64,000 nt of DNA from positions 248,001 to 312,000 of the forward strand of contig JACKQL020000035.1 in assembly GCA_018296165.2 (NCBI GenBank). Reading direction: 5' to 3'. The position numbers and the translations under genes were made by a program. Under the pieces are notes generated by a model, which saw only the letters and a list, made by a program, of their open reading frames with translations, was not told where the DNA came from and made no database searches. Shown one piece after another: positions 46,766-60,242 of this stretch; position 1 is the stretch's first letter, and the number at the start of each line of letters is the position of its first letter. Origin of the DNA: Termitomyces sp. T153 (lineage: Eukaryota > Basidiomycota > Agaricomycetes > Agaricales > Lyophyllaceae).

Positions 46766-47017
46766 TTGTACGCATAACGTCGTGCTCATTTCCTACCCAG
46801 CTACTTCGATGCTCACCGCGCATCTAGATAACTGGCATTTCTCCGTTCCTGGATAGACCTTCAATTTCATTTTTGCATATGTACACTACATACAACGCAT
46901 CAAGTTATGGACCCATGCTATCGGAAATCAAATGTTTCTGAGTCGCAGTCAACGACAACGTCCGGGACTCCGCTGACGATCGTCCTTGGTCGTAAGTATA
47001 TCGGCTCGTGCGTCTCA

Positions 47018-47713
47018 TCATTGAAGTTGCGAAGCAGGTCCCTTTAATTCGAGATCGACAGGCTGGCCCAAAGCTCTAGTTAGTTCTTTATTGAGAAGGT
47101 CCCCCAGAGCCTGGCTATCTCTGGAGTATAACCAGTCATCATCCGTTTCTGAGTAATCATACCGTTTGGGCCCACTAGATCATGATCAATCGCACAATTC
47201 AAGCATTCTCATGAGAATAGTTACCTGAAGGGTGATGAAAGCCATATTTGCTTATTGGGGGGTTGCTTGTTGATGACGTAGGTCCCTTTCTCTCCCAAAT
47301 AGAGAGTCAGTACTCCGCTCTGTGAAGACCATATAATTGCAAACTCGATGCTAGAGAAGAAAAAGAGGACACACATGATATTCAACTTCATAATTTGAAT
47401 CTGCCAACTCGTCTAATAGAGTCTCTAAAGATTCGAGCAGAGAGTCCATAGTTGCTTCGGATAATACATGGTACCTGTCCATAGGGAGGTCGCTAGAAAA
47501 AGCACTCAACAAGATTGTACTCTTTCAAGACTGTCGAGAGCAAGCGAACCTAACATTTAGGTGCGGAGGTGGCGTACTCATCATGCGTTCGTGTCGTCGA
47601 GGTAGAAGTACACGAAAACCGAGCCCATAGCTTGGCTGACGTGTTCTTGAGACAACACTGCTAGTGCTTGAAAGCCGTGATGCGAGTACACGGAGTGTCC
47701 GGGAGAACATCAT
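47018..47713 (-). CDS. YFH1: Frataxin, mitochondrial iron-sulfur cluster assembly
   Basis: A mitochondrial presequence ([20 protein letters not shown], rich in Arg/Ser, no acid) precedes the frataxin fold. The acidic first helix [20 protein letters not shown] is followed by [42 protein letters not shown] and a final helix [14 protein letters not shown]. It modulates the cysteine desulfurase complex in Fe-S synthesis. Exon 1 is 47713-47550 and exon 2 starts at 47492, joined as [12 protein letters not shown]. The stop is at 47018. There are at least four exons. Confidence 0.92.
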
Positions 47714-47949
47714 ATATGGTTTGTTTAGGAAAATATTGAAATAGGGTTAGGTGTTAATGGGTAGCATGGTATGCAAACAATCCTGTTATTATATTCATCA
47801 TCATCAAGCTGAATGTCACTCTGAAATGTCAATAGCAAAATGTTTCATCGATTGGGCAACGCTTAGCTATTAATGAACTACTAGTGACTTAGTAATAGTT
47901 ACTTAATATCCCAGTGGGTGATTGATCCAGGTACTTGTGTATCCATAAG

Positions 47950-50900
47950 CTAACCCTTTCCAACATATCGTTGCTTCTCATACTCTTTCCAAAGAGCTTT
48001 CATCGTCAGCTTTCCTCCAGCGTCGAGTGCGCTAACCATCATAGCGTCTCTATTGTGGTCACCAATCATGCTGCACAGCGCGTACAAACCCCTCTGCAAT
48101 TCCCTACGATGTTCCGATGGCAATAGACACAAAGGATCATTCATGGCAGTGATATACGCCTTGAGGACATATGCAGCGTGTTTTGAGAACGGCTTAGCTA
48201 AGGATTCCGCCTTCTGTGTCTCTGAGTTGGGTGCATTATTGCGCACCATACTTTTGGTGGTCAGAGTTTCGAGCAATCGGGAAAGAACCTTGATCTCTCC
48301 TACACCAATCGGCTGCGTCGCATTTACCCATCTTGGTAAGGTAGCTGTCACCAAAGATGTCTGCTTTATGCCCAGACTGGGCCGCACTGTGCGCACCATC
48401 ATCAGGAGCTGGCGTAAGACACTGCCGAGATGAGGGAGTGTATGAATGACAAGATCATGACGAAGTCGGATGAGGGCGCTGATGATGTTGATGATCTTGT
48501 GGAAGATCTCTGGCGTTGTATCCTTATCGTGTACGCTTGAACCAGCAAGGAAGTTGGTGACCAAGATCCATATGCTTCCCATATCCCCGATGCGTAGCAC
48601 AGCAGGCTATGATACGTTAGTTGTCCAAGTTCATGAAAAAGACACGCTCACTTGCTCAGCACAGTTCTTGGCGACGAATTCAAGTGCCTGGAGTCTCAAC
48701 TCAATCGGGCAGTCTGTAAGATCACGCCAGCTAAGGAGTATTTGCAAGCAGCGAGATGAAAACGCTTGCGTTTGTTTGAGGGTCCCTGAAGCCACGAGTC
48801 AGTTACGAGTGTTTCGACCTGTACATACGATAAATACCTTGCGGGTGACTACGGAGCAGATCCGTCGACATCTGCAAGAGGTTGATGCGCATTTCAGAAG
48901 AATCGTTGCAATTCAGGTCTTCTGTAATGAGGTCCAAGAGCTGAGAGAATTCAGAGGCCGAAAGGTTACTACATAGCCTCGGCAAAAATCGTTCAACTTG
49001 CTGACGTGCTACATGCCCTCATATTTAGATATTCGGACCCGGAGCTCACCGACAGACATACCACAAGGCGGGAGGAGGTTTAGGGTATATGTATATGCGG
49101 CTGTAATGTAGTCCAGGCGCGATGAACGGTCATTTTCCGGGCAGAAGTCAAATTCTTCCAGAAGAATAGCCAGTGCAGCAACATGGATGTCATATCGTGC
49201 AGTGGAATCGTGATTCCATGCTGACAGTCTTGAGAAGAGGGTTGTCGCAAGGAATGGTAGAGGGGCATCTATGATTATATTGTGAAGCGTTGTCCGAAGG
49301 GAAAAGCGGAGGAAAGAATGACCTTTGCTTCCAATCCACCTGCGCAAACAAAGCAAAGAGCGCCACAGCATCATAAGCCTCGTGTAATCTCTTACGTCCT
49401 CGACAGAGGCCGTTTCAATTTGAAGCGTCGATAGTTGAGGGGCAGTAGCCATCGAAAGAGTTTGATAAATCTGCTGCATCGCAAATTGTAGATCATTCGG
49501 CAATCTACACAATAAAGTTGGCTGGGAGATCAAATGAAAAAAGCTGGTTAACTCGCCCTTTGAATTTGAAGTCTCCATTGAGTACCGTGATCATATGTAT
49601 GAAGCTTTGAGCCCGAAAATCAGATATGAGGCGTAAATCGATCTGAGCGAAATCAGAGATCAGATTTGATACTACGTCCGAAGAAGAATGTTGTAATTTC
49701 TTGAAAGTTTCGCTATAAAGAAAAGATCGTCGGTGTCTTATGATGAAGGAGATAGGTAGCACGTACAAGAAGATGAGCTTAAGCAGACCCGTTGTCGTCG
49801 CCTCTAATGTTTCATCGAATAACGCAGAAGAAGTCTCTGAAGTGATCAGATGTTTCAAAGCGTCACAGAGATGTTCTACCTGGAAAATGTTGGAGCCAAA
49901 GATAATTTAATATAATAACAGAACTTGCACTAAAATCAATCCCATTTGGAATCGAAAAGACACGACTAAGGAAGGCACGAAGAACAGTCAAGTCCCTGCT
50001 TTTTGCTTTCAATGGCATCGCTGAGCTAGAGATGTGTCGATCGAGATTCAGAGCCCTTCGTGCAAAATCTGCACGGGCTGAACGTGAAAGATACTCCACG
50101 GGTAGTGTCAATAAGAGACGATAAGCTCCAACCGTCGTTGAAGCAGATATCGAATCAGTATTGGAGACATCATCGTGGCCTGAGACTATCTGGTCAAGAT
50201 GGCTCAAAAAGACGACTGCAGGGGGTTTTGTCGAAATTAGACTCATCCAAATCAGCCAGAGACACACCTCGGACTTTGTGTAGCTCCCAGAATTGTGCTG
50301 AATGAAGGACTTGCAGAAGCAACGTCTCGGCTTGTAACTCAGGGATTGATCGACATGTGTTTTCGGCAACACCAATCGACATCATGACCTGGATCAGTCT
50401 TTGCAGTTGCTCTGTTGAAGCAAAGGTCCTATAAAAGGTGAGTAAAAAATAAGGTAGACTAGGATACGGCACGTACTCGATAACAGGAAGCCATCGTTCG
50501 ACAATCATGTGCATGAGGGCTAACGCACATTCCTTCTGACCTTGTTTATCTAAAGAAAGACGATGAAGTTGACCGGACCACGACGCTGGCGAAACCTGGA
50601 AATTCTTTTCAAGATACGCCAGGGAGTGATTAAATGCTGCTTGAGAAGAGGATTGGTCTCTATGAAGCGAGACATGAAACAAGAAACGAAACTGGGCAAT
50701 CTCAGTATTACGGAGGACTATGATGAACATCAGACGTGCGTACCACTTCGATGAGCAATTCCGGAAGCAATTTTTCGTTCTGAAGAGCTTTCAAAGCCCT
50801 TTTGTAGAGTTTTTCATCGTCGAATGGGACCGGTGCAAGGTGTCCCGACACATCCAAGGCGTACCAGAGGCGTAGAGAGGCCGAGGAAATGACAGATAGT

Positions 50901-52941
50901 GACCATACTGTCTGGTCAGATTTGGTCAAAGGTTTCATGACCTTCTTGACAATGCGTGCAGCGAAGATTCGAATATCGTTCAGTAACGAACGTAATTCAT
51001 CTCGTAACTCCTGTGTGACCGTATGGAGTGGCAAAGAAGAAAAGACTGTCATCGCGAGATGGGACAAGAGAGAAAAGATGACAGCAGAGCAATCCTCTTG
51101 AGACTTAGCTGAACTGGTACTTCCCATATTGACTGTCCTTCGCCGTTTTGGTGACCTCTCCTCGGTGTGACCCCTTCCGACGTTGCATTTTTCCCAAGTT
51201 TGCTTCAGAAAGTTGAAGGTATGTTGCGTGAGGGGAAGAACTTGGCTTCCACTCAAGAATGCCTGAAGAGCTTTTGAAAGACGTTTCAGGTGGATAGCGT
51301 TGAACAAAGGGCTTGACAGGGCACTTTGATAGAGCTCTATCGGAGAATTGTTGGAGGAAGCTGCTTCTATCGCTGACGACAAGGCATTAACAAGGCCTTC
51401 GGTGAAGGTGTTCACTGTCCTTGTCTTATTGTGATAAGCAAGGATAAGGTCTAAAAACTCGAGAGAAGAAACATGAGGTCCAGGAAGCTTGGATACTTTG
51501 ATCAGCCAGGCACCTCAATTGCCAAGAAAAGCTGCTAACCAGGAGGAGTTTCGAGAGCACCCGAGGAACGAGGGGAACAATCATATCATAGTCAATGTGT
51601 GCTAGCGTCGACAAGCATTCTATGGCATAACTTGCCAAGTCATTTGCTATGAATATGCGAAGTGAGCTGAAGAAACAAAGACCAATGTTAATTATACCTG
51701 TCTTGATGTCAATGCTTTCGAGAGCATGACCGATGGCACGGTCAAGGACCATCGCTGCTTCAGTATTCCTGCGATCGAAGAGGCTTTCTTTATCAACCAC
51801 TTTTAGCAAGGCGACTCTAGCGGACCATGTCTTCACAGATTGTTCATGGGCATCTAAAAGCAAAAGACAGGACGCGAGAAACTGAATACCCTTCGTTTGA
51901 ATCTCCGCGTTGGCAGATCCAGGCGTTTGACTTGAACTTTGACTGACGAGAGCACCACGATACTTCTTGATAGATTCGATGTATGAGGCAAATATGCGGG
52001 GGAGCACAGCGTATACATCGGCGTTTGATGTGAGAACAGGTGCAATGGCCTCGAAAAGTTCGGTATCTGTCTTGGAATCGCGTGCTCGGCGTAATATGTC
52101 AAGGTTGAAGAGCGTTTCTATGCCGGCATCGTAAACGACGTCAGAAAATGCCGCGTGTGATCCTGAAAGTGCGTGAAGCTCCAGCCAATGTGGTAGATAA
52201 TTTTGTAAGAATACAGAGTAGACCTAACACGGTGAATCTTGTGGAGAATGCTGACAGCTGATGGGAAGGCATTCTTACCTTCTTTTTATTTGAAGAATTC
52301 GACACTGAATTCCGATATGATGTTGTAATTAGAGATCCAATTCGCATAAAATAGTCATCGGCTACATGTGCACCATGATACGCAGTCAAAAATGCGCCAA
52401 AACACTCCAACATCGCTTCAGTGTTCATCTTTTGAGCGGAGACAGGCCAGATTATCGCCAGGGATGAAAATATGACAGGGACGATCGAACTTCGCAACGC
52501 TGGGTCCAGGCGTCCGAGTAAGCGAAGCAAGGCCACGAGAGAAGGAGCGACTGGTATGCGGCTTAGTAGAGGTGGTAGCCATATCTTCAAAGGACGCGTT
52601 TGCGTCCCCGACGAGCCTCCCGTGCTTGTGGACGTAATAACATCGTTGAGTAAAGTCCAAAAACGAAGATCAAGGAGTGGATTCAACGTTCTACGAGAAA
52701 ACGATACATTACAAGCACATAGAATTGTATGGATGACTTCGCACATTTCGTTGTCCTTTTCTTTAAGAAATTTGCTCAGGATCCAATCTACAACCACCTC
52801 TGCTTTGTTTGGTACAAGGAACGAGGAATCATCCCAAATTTGACGAGCAATTTCGATCTTGAGCCGGCCACCTTGAGCCGGAGGATCAGATGGAGCCTTC
52901 AAAGCTCGTATAAAGGCCTGAGGGGTGTCGATTGAGGTCAT
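47950..52941 (-). CDS. URB2: Nucleolar 27S pre-rRNA processing factor Urb2/Npa2
   Basis: The longest gene of the window, a helical-repeat protein of roughly 1,500 residues in more than ten exons. The C-terminal domain is the recognisable part: HAAYVLKAYITAMNDPLCLL then RRELQRGLYALCSMIGDHNR, matching the Urb2/Npa2 C-terminal domain. The N-terminus (MTSIDTPQAFIRALKAPSD) and the middle diverge, as usual for this family. It takes part in early 60S assembly with Npa1, Npa2 and Rsa3. Exact exon borders were not all resolved. Divergent with the RBR ligase gene, 220 bp apart. Confidence 0.82.
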
Positions 52942-52991
52942 CCGCCGAGCGAGCCCTAACACGCGAATGAACGGTCAAAACTTATAATATA

Positions 52992-52997
52992 CACGTG
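52992..52997. promoter_or_regulatory. CACGTG E-box
   Basis: CACGTG lies 51 bp upstream of the URB2 start codon in the divergent promoter shared with the RBR ligase gene. Candidate bHLH site; function is inferred. Confidence 0.35.
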
Positions 52998-53161
52998 ACT
53001 GCAGATCTGGATGGTTATGTCAGACGACGTCAGTCCAGAACCGGGCCCGACCTAACAGGGGCGTCGACTCTTCGAGTTTCACTGGGTTAGACTTTTCTTG
53101 TGTCCAATAATTTCAAAGAGTTGCTAATCCATCTCACTGTGCTATCATTATACTTCTGTCC

Positions 53162-54772
53162 ATGACGACCGCTGAGGTAGACGCCACTCCAGGTGATTGT
53201 GAAAGTCTTCAGCAGGAGGAATATGAGGTTTTGGAGGTATGCCGAGGGTTTATTCATCAGTTATGTAGCTTGATTTATTTTTCTATAGTCAATATATCCC
53301 GAGTGTATATCAAGCGAGATGAAGAACAAATCTCTAAGACTCGAGATACCTGTCGAATTCGGAACGCCACGCACAGTTCATGTCGAGGAAGATCAATCTG
53401 ACATTCAAACAAACTCTGCAGCTGCTCCTCCAATAGCTCTATCTTTGTCCAGCCTTCCTCCTGTAACCCTCAACGTCGTACTGCCAGCCCTATATCCTAT
53501 AAAAAATCCACCGACATTGACCAGCATCCGAGCTGCTCATTTCTGGCTTCCCCAGATCCCTCGGCTACATCAAGCCTTGACTGATCTTTGGGAGCCCGGG
53601 GAGGGTGTTCTATATAATTGGATCGAGTTTCTACGGAGCGGAGAATTTCTTGACACGTTATCGCTATTAGATGATAATAATGACATTCGGTGAGCACTGT
53701 GAATAACATATTTGAGTGACATCTAAGTGTTACTTAGAATTATCCATCCCTCACCCCCGATATTGACCAAAGTGCTGAAAGAGTCGGATGCGTCGTCTAG
53801 TTTTTTGCGATTTACCCATAATTCGTACCCCTGCTCAATCTGTCTGTCAACTGTTAGAGGATCCAAGTGCGTGCAGCTCTCATGCACTCATATATTTTGC
53901 CGGCCATGTCTGGAAGATTTTTGGAAGCTCTGCATCGAAGAAGGGGATGTTGGAAGGGTTGGTTGTCCGGATCTCGCATGTGTCCAGGATGGCCGTGAAG
54001 CAGATGCGGAGGAGGTCGCGCGTGTGGTCACGCAGGACTGCATGGAGCGTTGGCGGTCGCTGAAGATCAAGAGGAATCTCGAAAGAGGTACGGGAGAACT
54101 AGTTATGCATGTTGTGTTCAGATACATGGTTTCTAGATCCGTCAGTCATCCACTGCCCCATGGCATTTTGCCAGACGCCGGTGTTGAAGCCGACGGGAGT
54201 GGAGGAGGGGACAGGATGGGAGTACTTGCGATCATGTCCGGGATGCTCGTTCTCCTTTTGTGCGCTGTGCCGGCGGACATGGTAGGTGGTGGAAGACACA
54301 CTTGAATGGAACATTGTAGAGTGACAATGGGGACAGGCATGGACCCATTACGCCGTGTCGGATCGCGCACTCGGAGAAACTGGTTTTGGAATATCTGAGC
54401 ACGAAGGAGGGGTCGCGTGAGCGGGAGGCGATGGAAAAAAGGTATGGGCGGAGAAATGTCCTGAGACTAGTGGGAGAGTATGAGGAGGAGCAGGCGAACA
54501 AAAGCTGGATGGAGGCATCGACGATGGCCTGCCCTGGATGCTCGGTGCATGTGGAAAAGTCGGCTGGATGCAATCATGTAGGTGGAATGGTATTTACTCG
54601 AGGCGTGTGCTAAGTATGGTAGATGACGTGCGCGAAGTGCGGGCAACACTTCTGCTATCGCTGCGGGGCGAAGATCAAGGCACTGAACCCGTACGTGCAC
54701 TTTTCGACGGCAGGGGAGCGGTGCTACAACAAGCTGTTTGACTTTGAGAGGGACGAAGAAATGTTTGAGTAG
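53162..54772 (+). CDS. ITT1: RWD-RBR E3 ubiquitin ligase (Itt1/RNF14-like)
   Basis: Exons 53162-53236, 53289-53689, 53738-54087, 54137-54281, 54337-54577 and 54623-54772 encode 453 aa. An N-terminal RWD domain (QQEEYEVLESIYPECISS ... PPVTLNVVLPALYP) is followed by RING1 (CSICLS ... CTHIFCRPCLEDFW), IBR (CPMAFC ... CPGCSFSFCALC) and RING2 (CPGCSVHVEKSAGCNHMTCA), with the catalytic Cys region before GCNHM, then CGQHFCYRCG. This is the layout of RNF14 and yeast Itt1, linked to translation termination and stalled-ribosome ubiquitination. All zinc ligands I can place are present. Confidence 0.9.
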
Positions 54773-54900
54773 TCCTAGACGTCTTAGACAGTTTCGGGAT
54801 GGAATTGAAAGCCCGCGTGTGTTTTTTTTGGTGATGAGATGAATAGTTTGTGGAGAGCTCGTGCCAACAGCGTCAATACCCGCCTCTCTCTCCATACCCC

Positions 54901-57900
54901 ATGGATGTCTACACCACCTCCTTCACCTATCCTCGCCGCTCTCCCCATGCCTCCCTCGACTTCCCCGCTGCCCCCGACCTTCGCCCCGACCCCCCGCCTG
55001 CAGACGCCCCCGCCCACGACTCAGATGCAATCCAGAAACTCGCCATGATGGCCATGTCTCTCCATGGCTGTCGCGTCGCCTACTTCCTTGCAAACGACGC
55101 CCGCAGCTGGAACTTCCACATAACCGGCGCATACCAGCAGGTCATGGCCACTCGCGGCATGATCCTCAAAGAGTGCCCCATCCAAGTGCTTTCGTTTCTT
55201 CAGTCCGCACAGCCCCCACTCATCATCTGTCCACAGCATCGCGCAGCTATCAAGGTCGCACGTTCAGAGATCCTAGACTCTCCCTCTTCAAAGCCCGCTC
55301 TTAAGCTCGAGGTCAGGCGTCGTCTCGACGAGATTGCTTCACAGACCCTTGCACACATCGCGGTCGTCAACAGCCCTCTTTCTCTCTCAAATCGCACTCC
55401 TCCAGATGGCATCAGCAACAGTGCCGGCTGGTCAGGCCTCGAGACTGAGCGGGTCTGTGAGCTTGTCGTCACCGGTCACGAAGACTCAGTCGAGCTCGCT
55501 CGCGTCCGTCTGCTAGTTATGCTCGATGAACTGGTCAGTCGTACCCTCCACAATCTTCGACGTGTCTCACTTGGCTTTCAGAGTGGTCTCCACTCCGAGG
55601 TGTGCGAGATCGACCACAAGCTGCACGCCATCATCGCTGGGAGGAAGCGCAGTGTCTTACAATCGATCCAGGAAGAGACAGCGACCAACATCTACCTCCC
55701 TTCTCCCTTACAAGGCCTCATGGGCCCTGAACTTGCCACCTCAGTAGGCAATTTTCGAAATGCGAACGTCATCTGGATCACGGGCGAATTTTTCGGTGTT
55801 CAGAGGGCGAGGGATATGCTGTACCAGGTCTCTGTCAACAAAGTACGTGCAATGATCTATATTCGTTGCCCTCCTCATTGTGCCACTAGAGCAAGTCTGT
55901 CATCTCGAGAGACACTGCCATCCTCCCTCGAAAGTTGGACTGGATGGTCACAGACAGGGCCGAAGATTTGAGATCTTTCATGTCTGACAATGCCACTTTC
56001 ATTCACTTTCCATCCCTGGGTAGTTCGACAAGTCTCATCACCGTCTACGGCGATCATCGAGTCAACATCCAGCGCACCATCCGATCCATCATGCAGCTTG
56101 TAAGTTAACTTCATTCATCATTGCAGCTGTCTCAATCAGCTTATTCCCTTGACAAGGCTTGCCAATACTACGTCGGATCATTCTGGCTCCTTCCCATGCA
56201 ATTCAACGCTCTCTTACCGCCTGCTACACTCAACCCGTCGGCAGTCACTACCCTCCTCAAACAGATTTCCATGGCGACAGGCGCTGAAGTAGTATTCAAG
56301 AGCATGTGCTTCGAGGTGCACGGTCTTGAGCATGAAGTCCGAGCTGCTGTTAGCATGATAATGGAGCTGGACATCATCAAGGTATTTGATATTCTTTCCG
56401 TCTTCCGGGTTTTCTCAATTTGCGTTCAGGCCTTCCATCATGAAATTCGTTTCCAGATTGAACTCTCGAATGAACATCGCGAGTTTATCAGTGGGAAGAA
56501 GAATGGGAAAATCAACAAAATCATGCAAACTACAAACGTCAAGATCAAGTTTGAAACCTTCAATGATTATAACTTCCTCATTGACATTGCCGGCCCCGAT
56601 AACTCCGTCCTCCAAGGTCTTTCTCTCCTCCAAGAGGAGTTGCCGGCTGAGATTTCTTTCCATGTACCGGAAGCATATCATAAACGCATCATAGGCGTCG
56701 GTGGCCGAAGTATCCAACGGATCATGAAGAAGTTTGGTGTCTATGTAAAATTCTCTAATGCCGAAGAGTTTGCTGCTTTGGGCGGCTACAATGACAACGA
56801 TGACAACGTTGTCGCGAGAACTCCTGCTAAAAATGCTATTAATCTAGATAATCTTAAACAATCTGTCATGGAGCTGGTTAATCCCAAGGTATGTTGTTAC
56901 TGTATCCTTCTTTCACTAATATCAATCAACACATTCATCCAGGACAAGGACTACGTTAATGAGACTGTATCAATCCCCCGGCGTTACCATCGGACTCTCT
57001 TGGGAGAGAAGAGCATCTTTATCCACAACATCGAAACGAAAACTAACTCTCGCGTACGTTTTCCGGACAAGGAAACTGCTTCAGATGTCGTTACGATTTT
57101 TGGTCCGGAATCTCAAGTGCAGATTGCCGCTGCAATGCTTTTGGTAAGTTTCACGATCGAATTTTCTTTTGTATACTCATCAAATCTTTAGGATCACGTT
57201 CCATTCGAGGCTGATATGGCTGTTCCGCCCAGCGTTGATCTCCCTCGTGTGCTCAGCGCACCTGACTTCAACAATCTTGTAGAGCGCGTCAAACGCGAAC
57301 TCCAGGTTTCTATTGTGCCTAATATCAAAACGCCGGCCCCAGCCAATGGGAATTCCGAGGCAGACTCTCCAACGGAGATTTCATTCAAGTTCCGGTGCCA
57401 GAGAAGCAATAGTGATTTCCTCAGCACGGCTCGAGAAATGCTAGAGCAATTCTTACTCAACCACAATATACATGTCTATCCCTCACCTACCGCACATATT
57501 CATAAACGGGGCGACTCCTTTGCAGATTCATTCCCTCATTTCGATAGCAAAGTACTTCCCACTGCCAAAGCTCGGGGTCACGGTATGTTGTACGTTATTT
57601 GAGCTGTGTCCTCGCTTAACTTCGTTATAGAGTCCGTCGATATGGGTCGACCAGATCTTGGTCAAGATCGCAGGCTGAGACTCGCCAACTCATCACCTGA
57701 TGTCAAGGCACTCTTTAATTCTCCCGCTTATATATACAACTTGGACGACCACACTGATCCGGAACCTTTCTTACCACCCGCTCCGGGGCCTTCGGGGCCT
57801 GCGGTCGAGTACTGGACTCCTTTACAACCAATCGTACGTCATCACAGTAGTCGTCAGTATATCAAGTTTCGTCTAATAGGTGGTTCGTCAGGGTTCTGGC

Positions 57901-58293
57901 ATCCCTCATCGTACCCGGCACTCGACCGAAGATGCAATAAAGCGGGGATCGGATTCTCTACTAGAATCCAAGCTCAAGGAGCAAATATCAAAACCGCGAT
58001 CCTTGCAAAATCGCGCCCAGTCCCTTGATCTGACCTTTTCCCTCTCACGGATCACAGAGTCTGCATCCAAATTACCTCCAGATTCGCCAACAACGTCGAC
58101 TGGTGACACAGGAGGGAATTCGAGCCCTAGTTCTGTTACGGCCCCTTCTTTCCCAAGTGTGTATGCCCCACCTCCAGTAGGTCGGCCAGCAGCCATTGGA
58201 GGATCGTCAGCAGTTGCTCACAGGTCTGACCGCGCGCTTGACGAGGACTCTATCGACGAGGTTTCGCGTGTCATGTCCAATTTGGGCCTTTAA
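54901..58293 (+). CDS. Multi-KH domain RNA-binding protein
   Basis: A protein of about 1,000 residues with several KH folds. One canonical GxxG loop is in HKRIIGVGGRSIQRIMKKFG. Three divergent ones are IIAGRKRSVLQSIQEET, FISGKKNGKINKIMQ and LLGEKSIFIHNIETKT. Pro/Ser-rich ends flank the KH array. It resembles uncharacterised fungal vigilin/Bicaudal-C-like proteins; RNA binding is inferred from the KH array. A 48-nt segment beginning GTCAGT and ending TTTCAG (about 55533-55580) looks like an intron but is open and in frame. The last exon starts with VVRQGSGIPHR at about 57880. The start is the first ATG after the RBR gene. Confidence 0.8.
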
Positions 58294-58603
58294 ACTCTTA
58301 CTCGACTTGAATTAATGCCGCTGGCTTTTCTACCAGGTCCGTTATTTGTACAAAAAGTGTGGACGTGTAATACAAACGGACTCGAAGGTTTCTTTGCTCA
58401 CGTCTACTACTCCTCCCCTCCTTTCTATCCACAGCATCACGGATAACCAGTGCATACGTACGTACCATACAGCTACTTATATGTTACGCGGCTTCGATCC
58501 CCTATCTGTATATTATCTCTCCTGTGGTGGGCTGGTCGTATCTTTATCCCTTTCACTAATTGGTATTACATCAGAAGTCCGGGGCTAAATGAAAACACCT
58601 CGA
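58294..58603. other. convergent intergenic region
   Basis: 3' region between the KH gene and the V-ATPase C gene. No gene was seen; it presumably carries both terminators. Confidence 0.6.
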
Positions 58604-60186
58604 TTAATACACAATCCATGGAACCTCGAAAAGTACAAAGTCGAAAAATTCTTGGTCCATGAGAGACTGATACTCTCCGATATACTCTTCTCCTTCCACC
58701 CTGCTTGAGGAACGATTAGAACGCGGGCTCAAGTAAGTGAAGTGAGCCTGGAGAAGAGTGAACGTCTTCTTCGTGACCTTTGGATCAGGCTTGGAATTTT
58801 TGCATGAGTTATGAATGAACACAATCTGTAAATGTCGACGATTCACCTTGATGATGAGTCCAAGATAATTTGCAGGTAGCCCGTATCGTAGAACGCTCTC
58901 GACAAAGAGGCGCACAACTTTGAGATGAACCAGGATCTTGAATGACTCGGAGAAGTTTGTTCTTGACATTCGCAAGAGCTCAGTCTTGTTTGGTGCTTGT
59001 CAGCATCAGGTTAGTCCTTTCATAAAGCGGCGTACCCAAAGTTCTTTCTCTGTTGTGTCTGCTGTGCGAAGTTCCTCCTGTTGTTTTATCATTTCCTCTT
59101 CAGAATAAACGAAGTCGCGGAGAATAAACCTGCAATACGCCGTTGAGTAAAGTTGGTTTATGGCTATGTCAGGTGCAAATTACTTGTTCTCTCGACAACC
59201 TTGGGCAAAATCATCATGAGTCCTCTTAAAGACCACGACGCCGAACAAAGAAAAGTCGTCGTCTGAAGCGATCAATCTACAAGAATGCTGAGCGACGCGA
59301 GGCAAGATTGCCAAAGGAAATGCACCTTGAAGAACGAGGGACGACCATAGTACTTAGCTTCTCGTACTTCAAGTTCCAGTCTTTCACAAGCGCTCTTGCG
59401 TTTGATCAATGGAATTACATCTGGTGATACAATCATTGATACCTTGGGACAGCAACAAGCAGAGTTTCGAGGTAATCAGAATCTTGAATGAAATCTTCTT
59501 TGGAGACGAGATCGGCGAGTGAGCGCACTGATAAATTCCCCCTGGCATGGATTAGATCAACTCGTTAGTGGCACGTAGAAAGAGGAAGGCCCACAGTTTC
59601 TTTCGTTGCAATTGCGTTAGAGAACCCTTTACGAGATTGTAGTTGTTAAGCTTCGCCTTCATAGCATTGTCGATTGAGGTCAAATCCTATGTTAGACGTA
59701 AAAATCATTCTGACCTGGGGAACAAAGAACTAGAACGTGTACCTTGGATAACGAGTCGACAATCTCTCGTAGACCTTTCTGTACATTATAACGGCCTTCA
59801 TCCCACCTCCATCCCTTTGAAAGATAGTCGTCTACGCTGTTTTCATCAATGAGAATATGCTGTGCAAGTTTAGCTGGATCGTTGTTTAATAGACTTCGAA
59901 GCGTGTCGACAGTTTTCGCGACAGTCGCAGTAAAAGCGATATCTTGCTTAGGAATATCTTCCGACAATGCGATTAGGCTATCAAGGGTTCCTGTCTACTG
60001 CGGATCCATTGAGACTGTAAGCATTGAGATCTCCTTCCAACACACCTTGAACGACGGGATCTCAAACTGAGCAAGTCCAGTGAACTTTGATTGTTGTGAG
60101 AGCTTTGAATGCAGTTCTTGGGACAGGCCTTCAACCTCGCCGTCGTTGGGGACAGCAATGAGCCAAGTACTCTGATCTGAGGGCAT
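58604..60186 (-). CDS. VMA5: V-type proton ATPase subunit C
   Basis: Begins [20 protein letters not shown], continues with [33 protein letters not shown] and a helix [20 protein letters not shown], and ends [30 protein letters not shown] and [14 protein letters not shown]. This is the full order of the Vma5 family. The subunit bridges V1 and Vo peripheral stalks and controls reversible disassembly of the vacuolar pump. There are about eight exons. Only 56 bp separate its ATG from that of the sulfurtransferase on the other strand. Confidence 0.9.
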
Positions 60187-60242
60187 CGTTTGCAACAGAG
60201 CAAGATTATGTTTACGGCTATTTTTATTCTCAACTTGTCCTC

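Noticed and set aside
54850..54900. Upstream extension of the KH protein frame
   Set aside because: The open frame upstream has no ATG; ATG 54901 is the first in-frame start.
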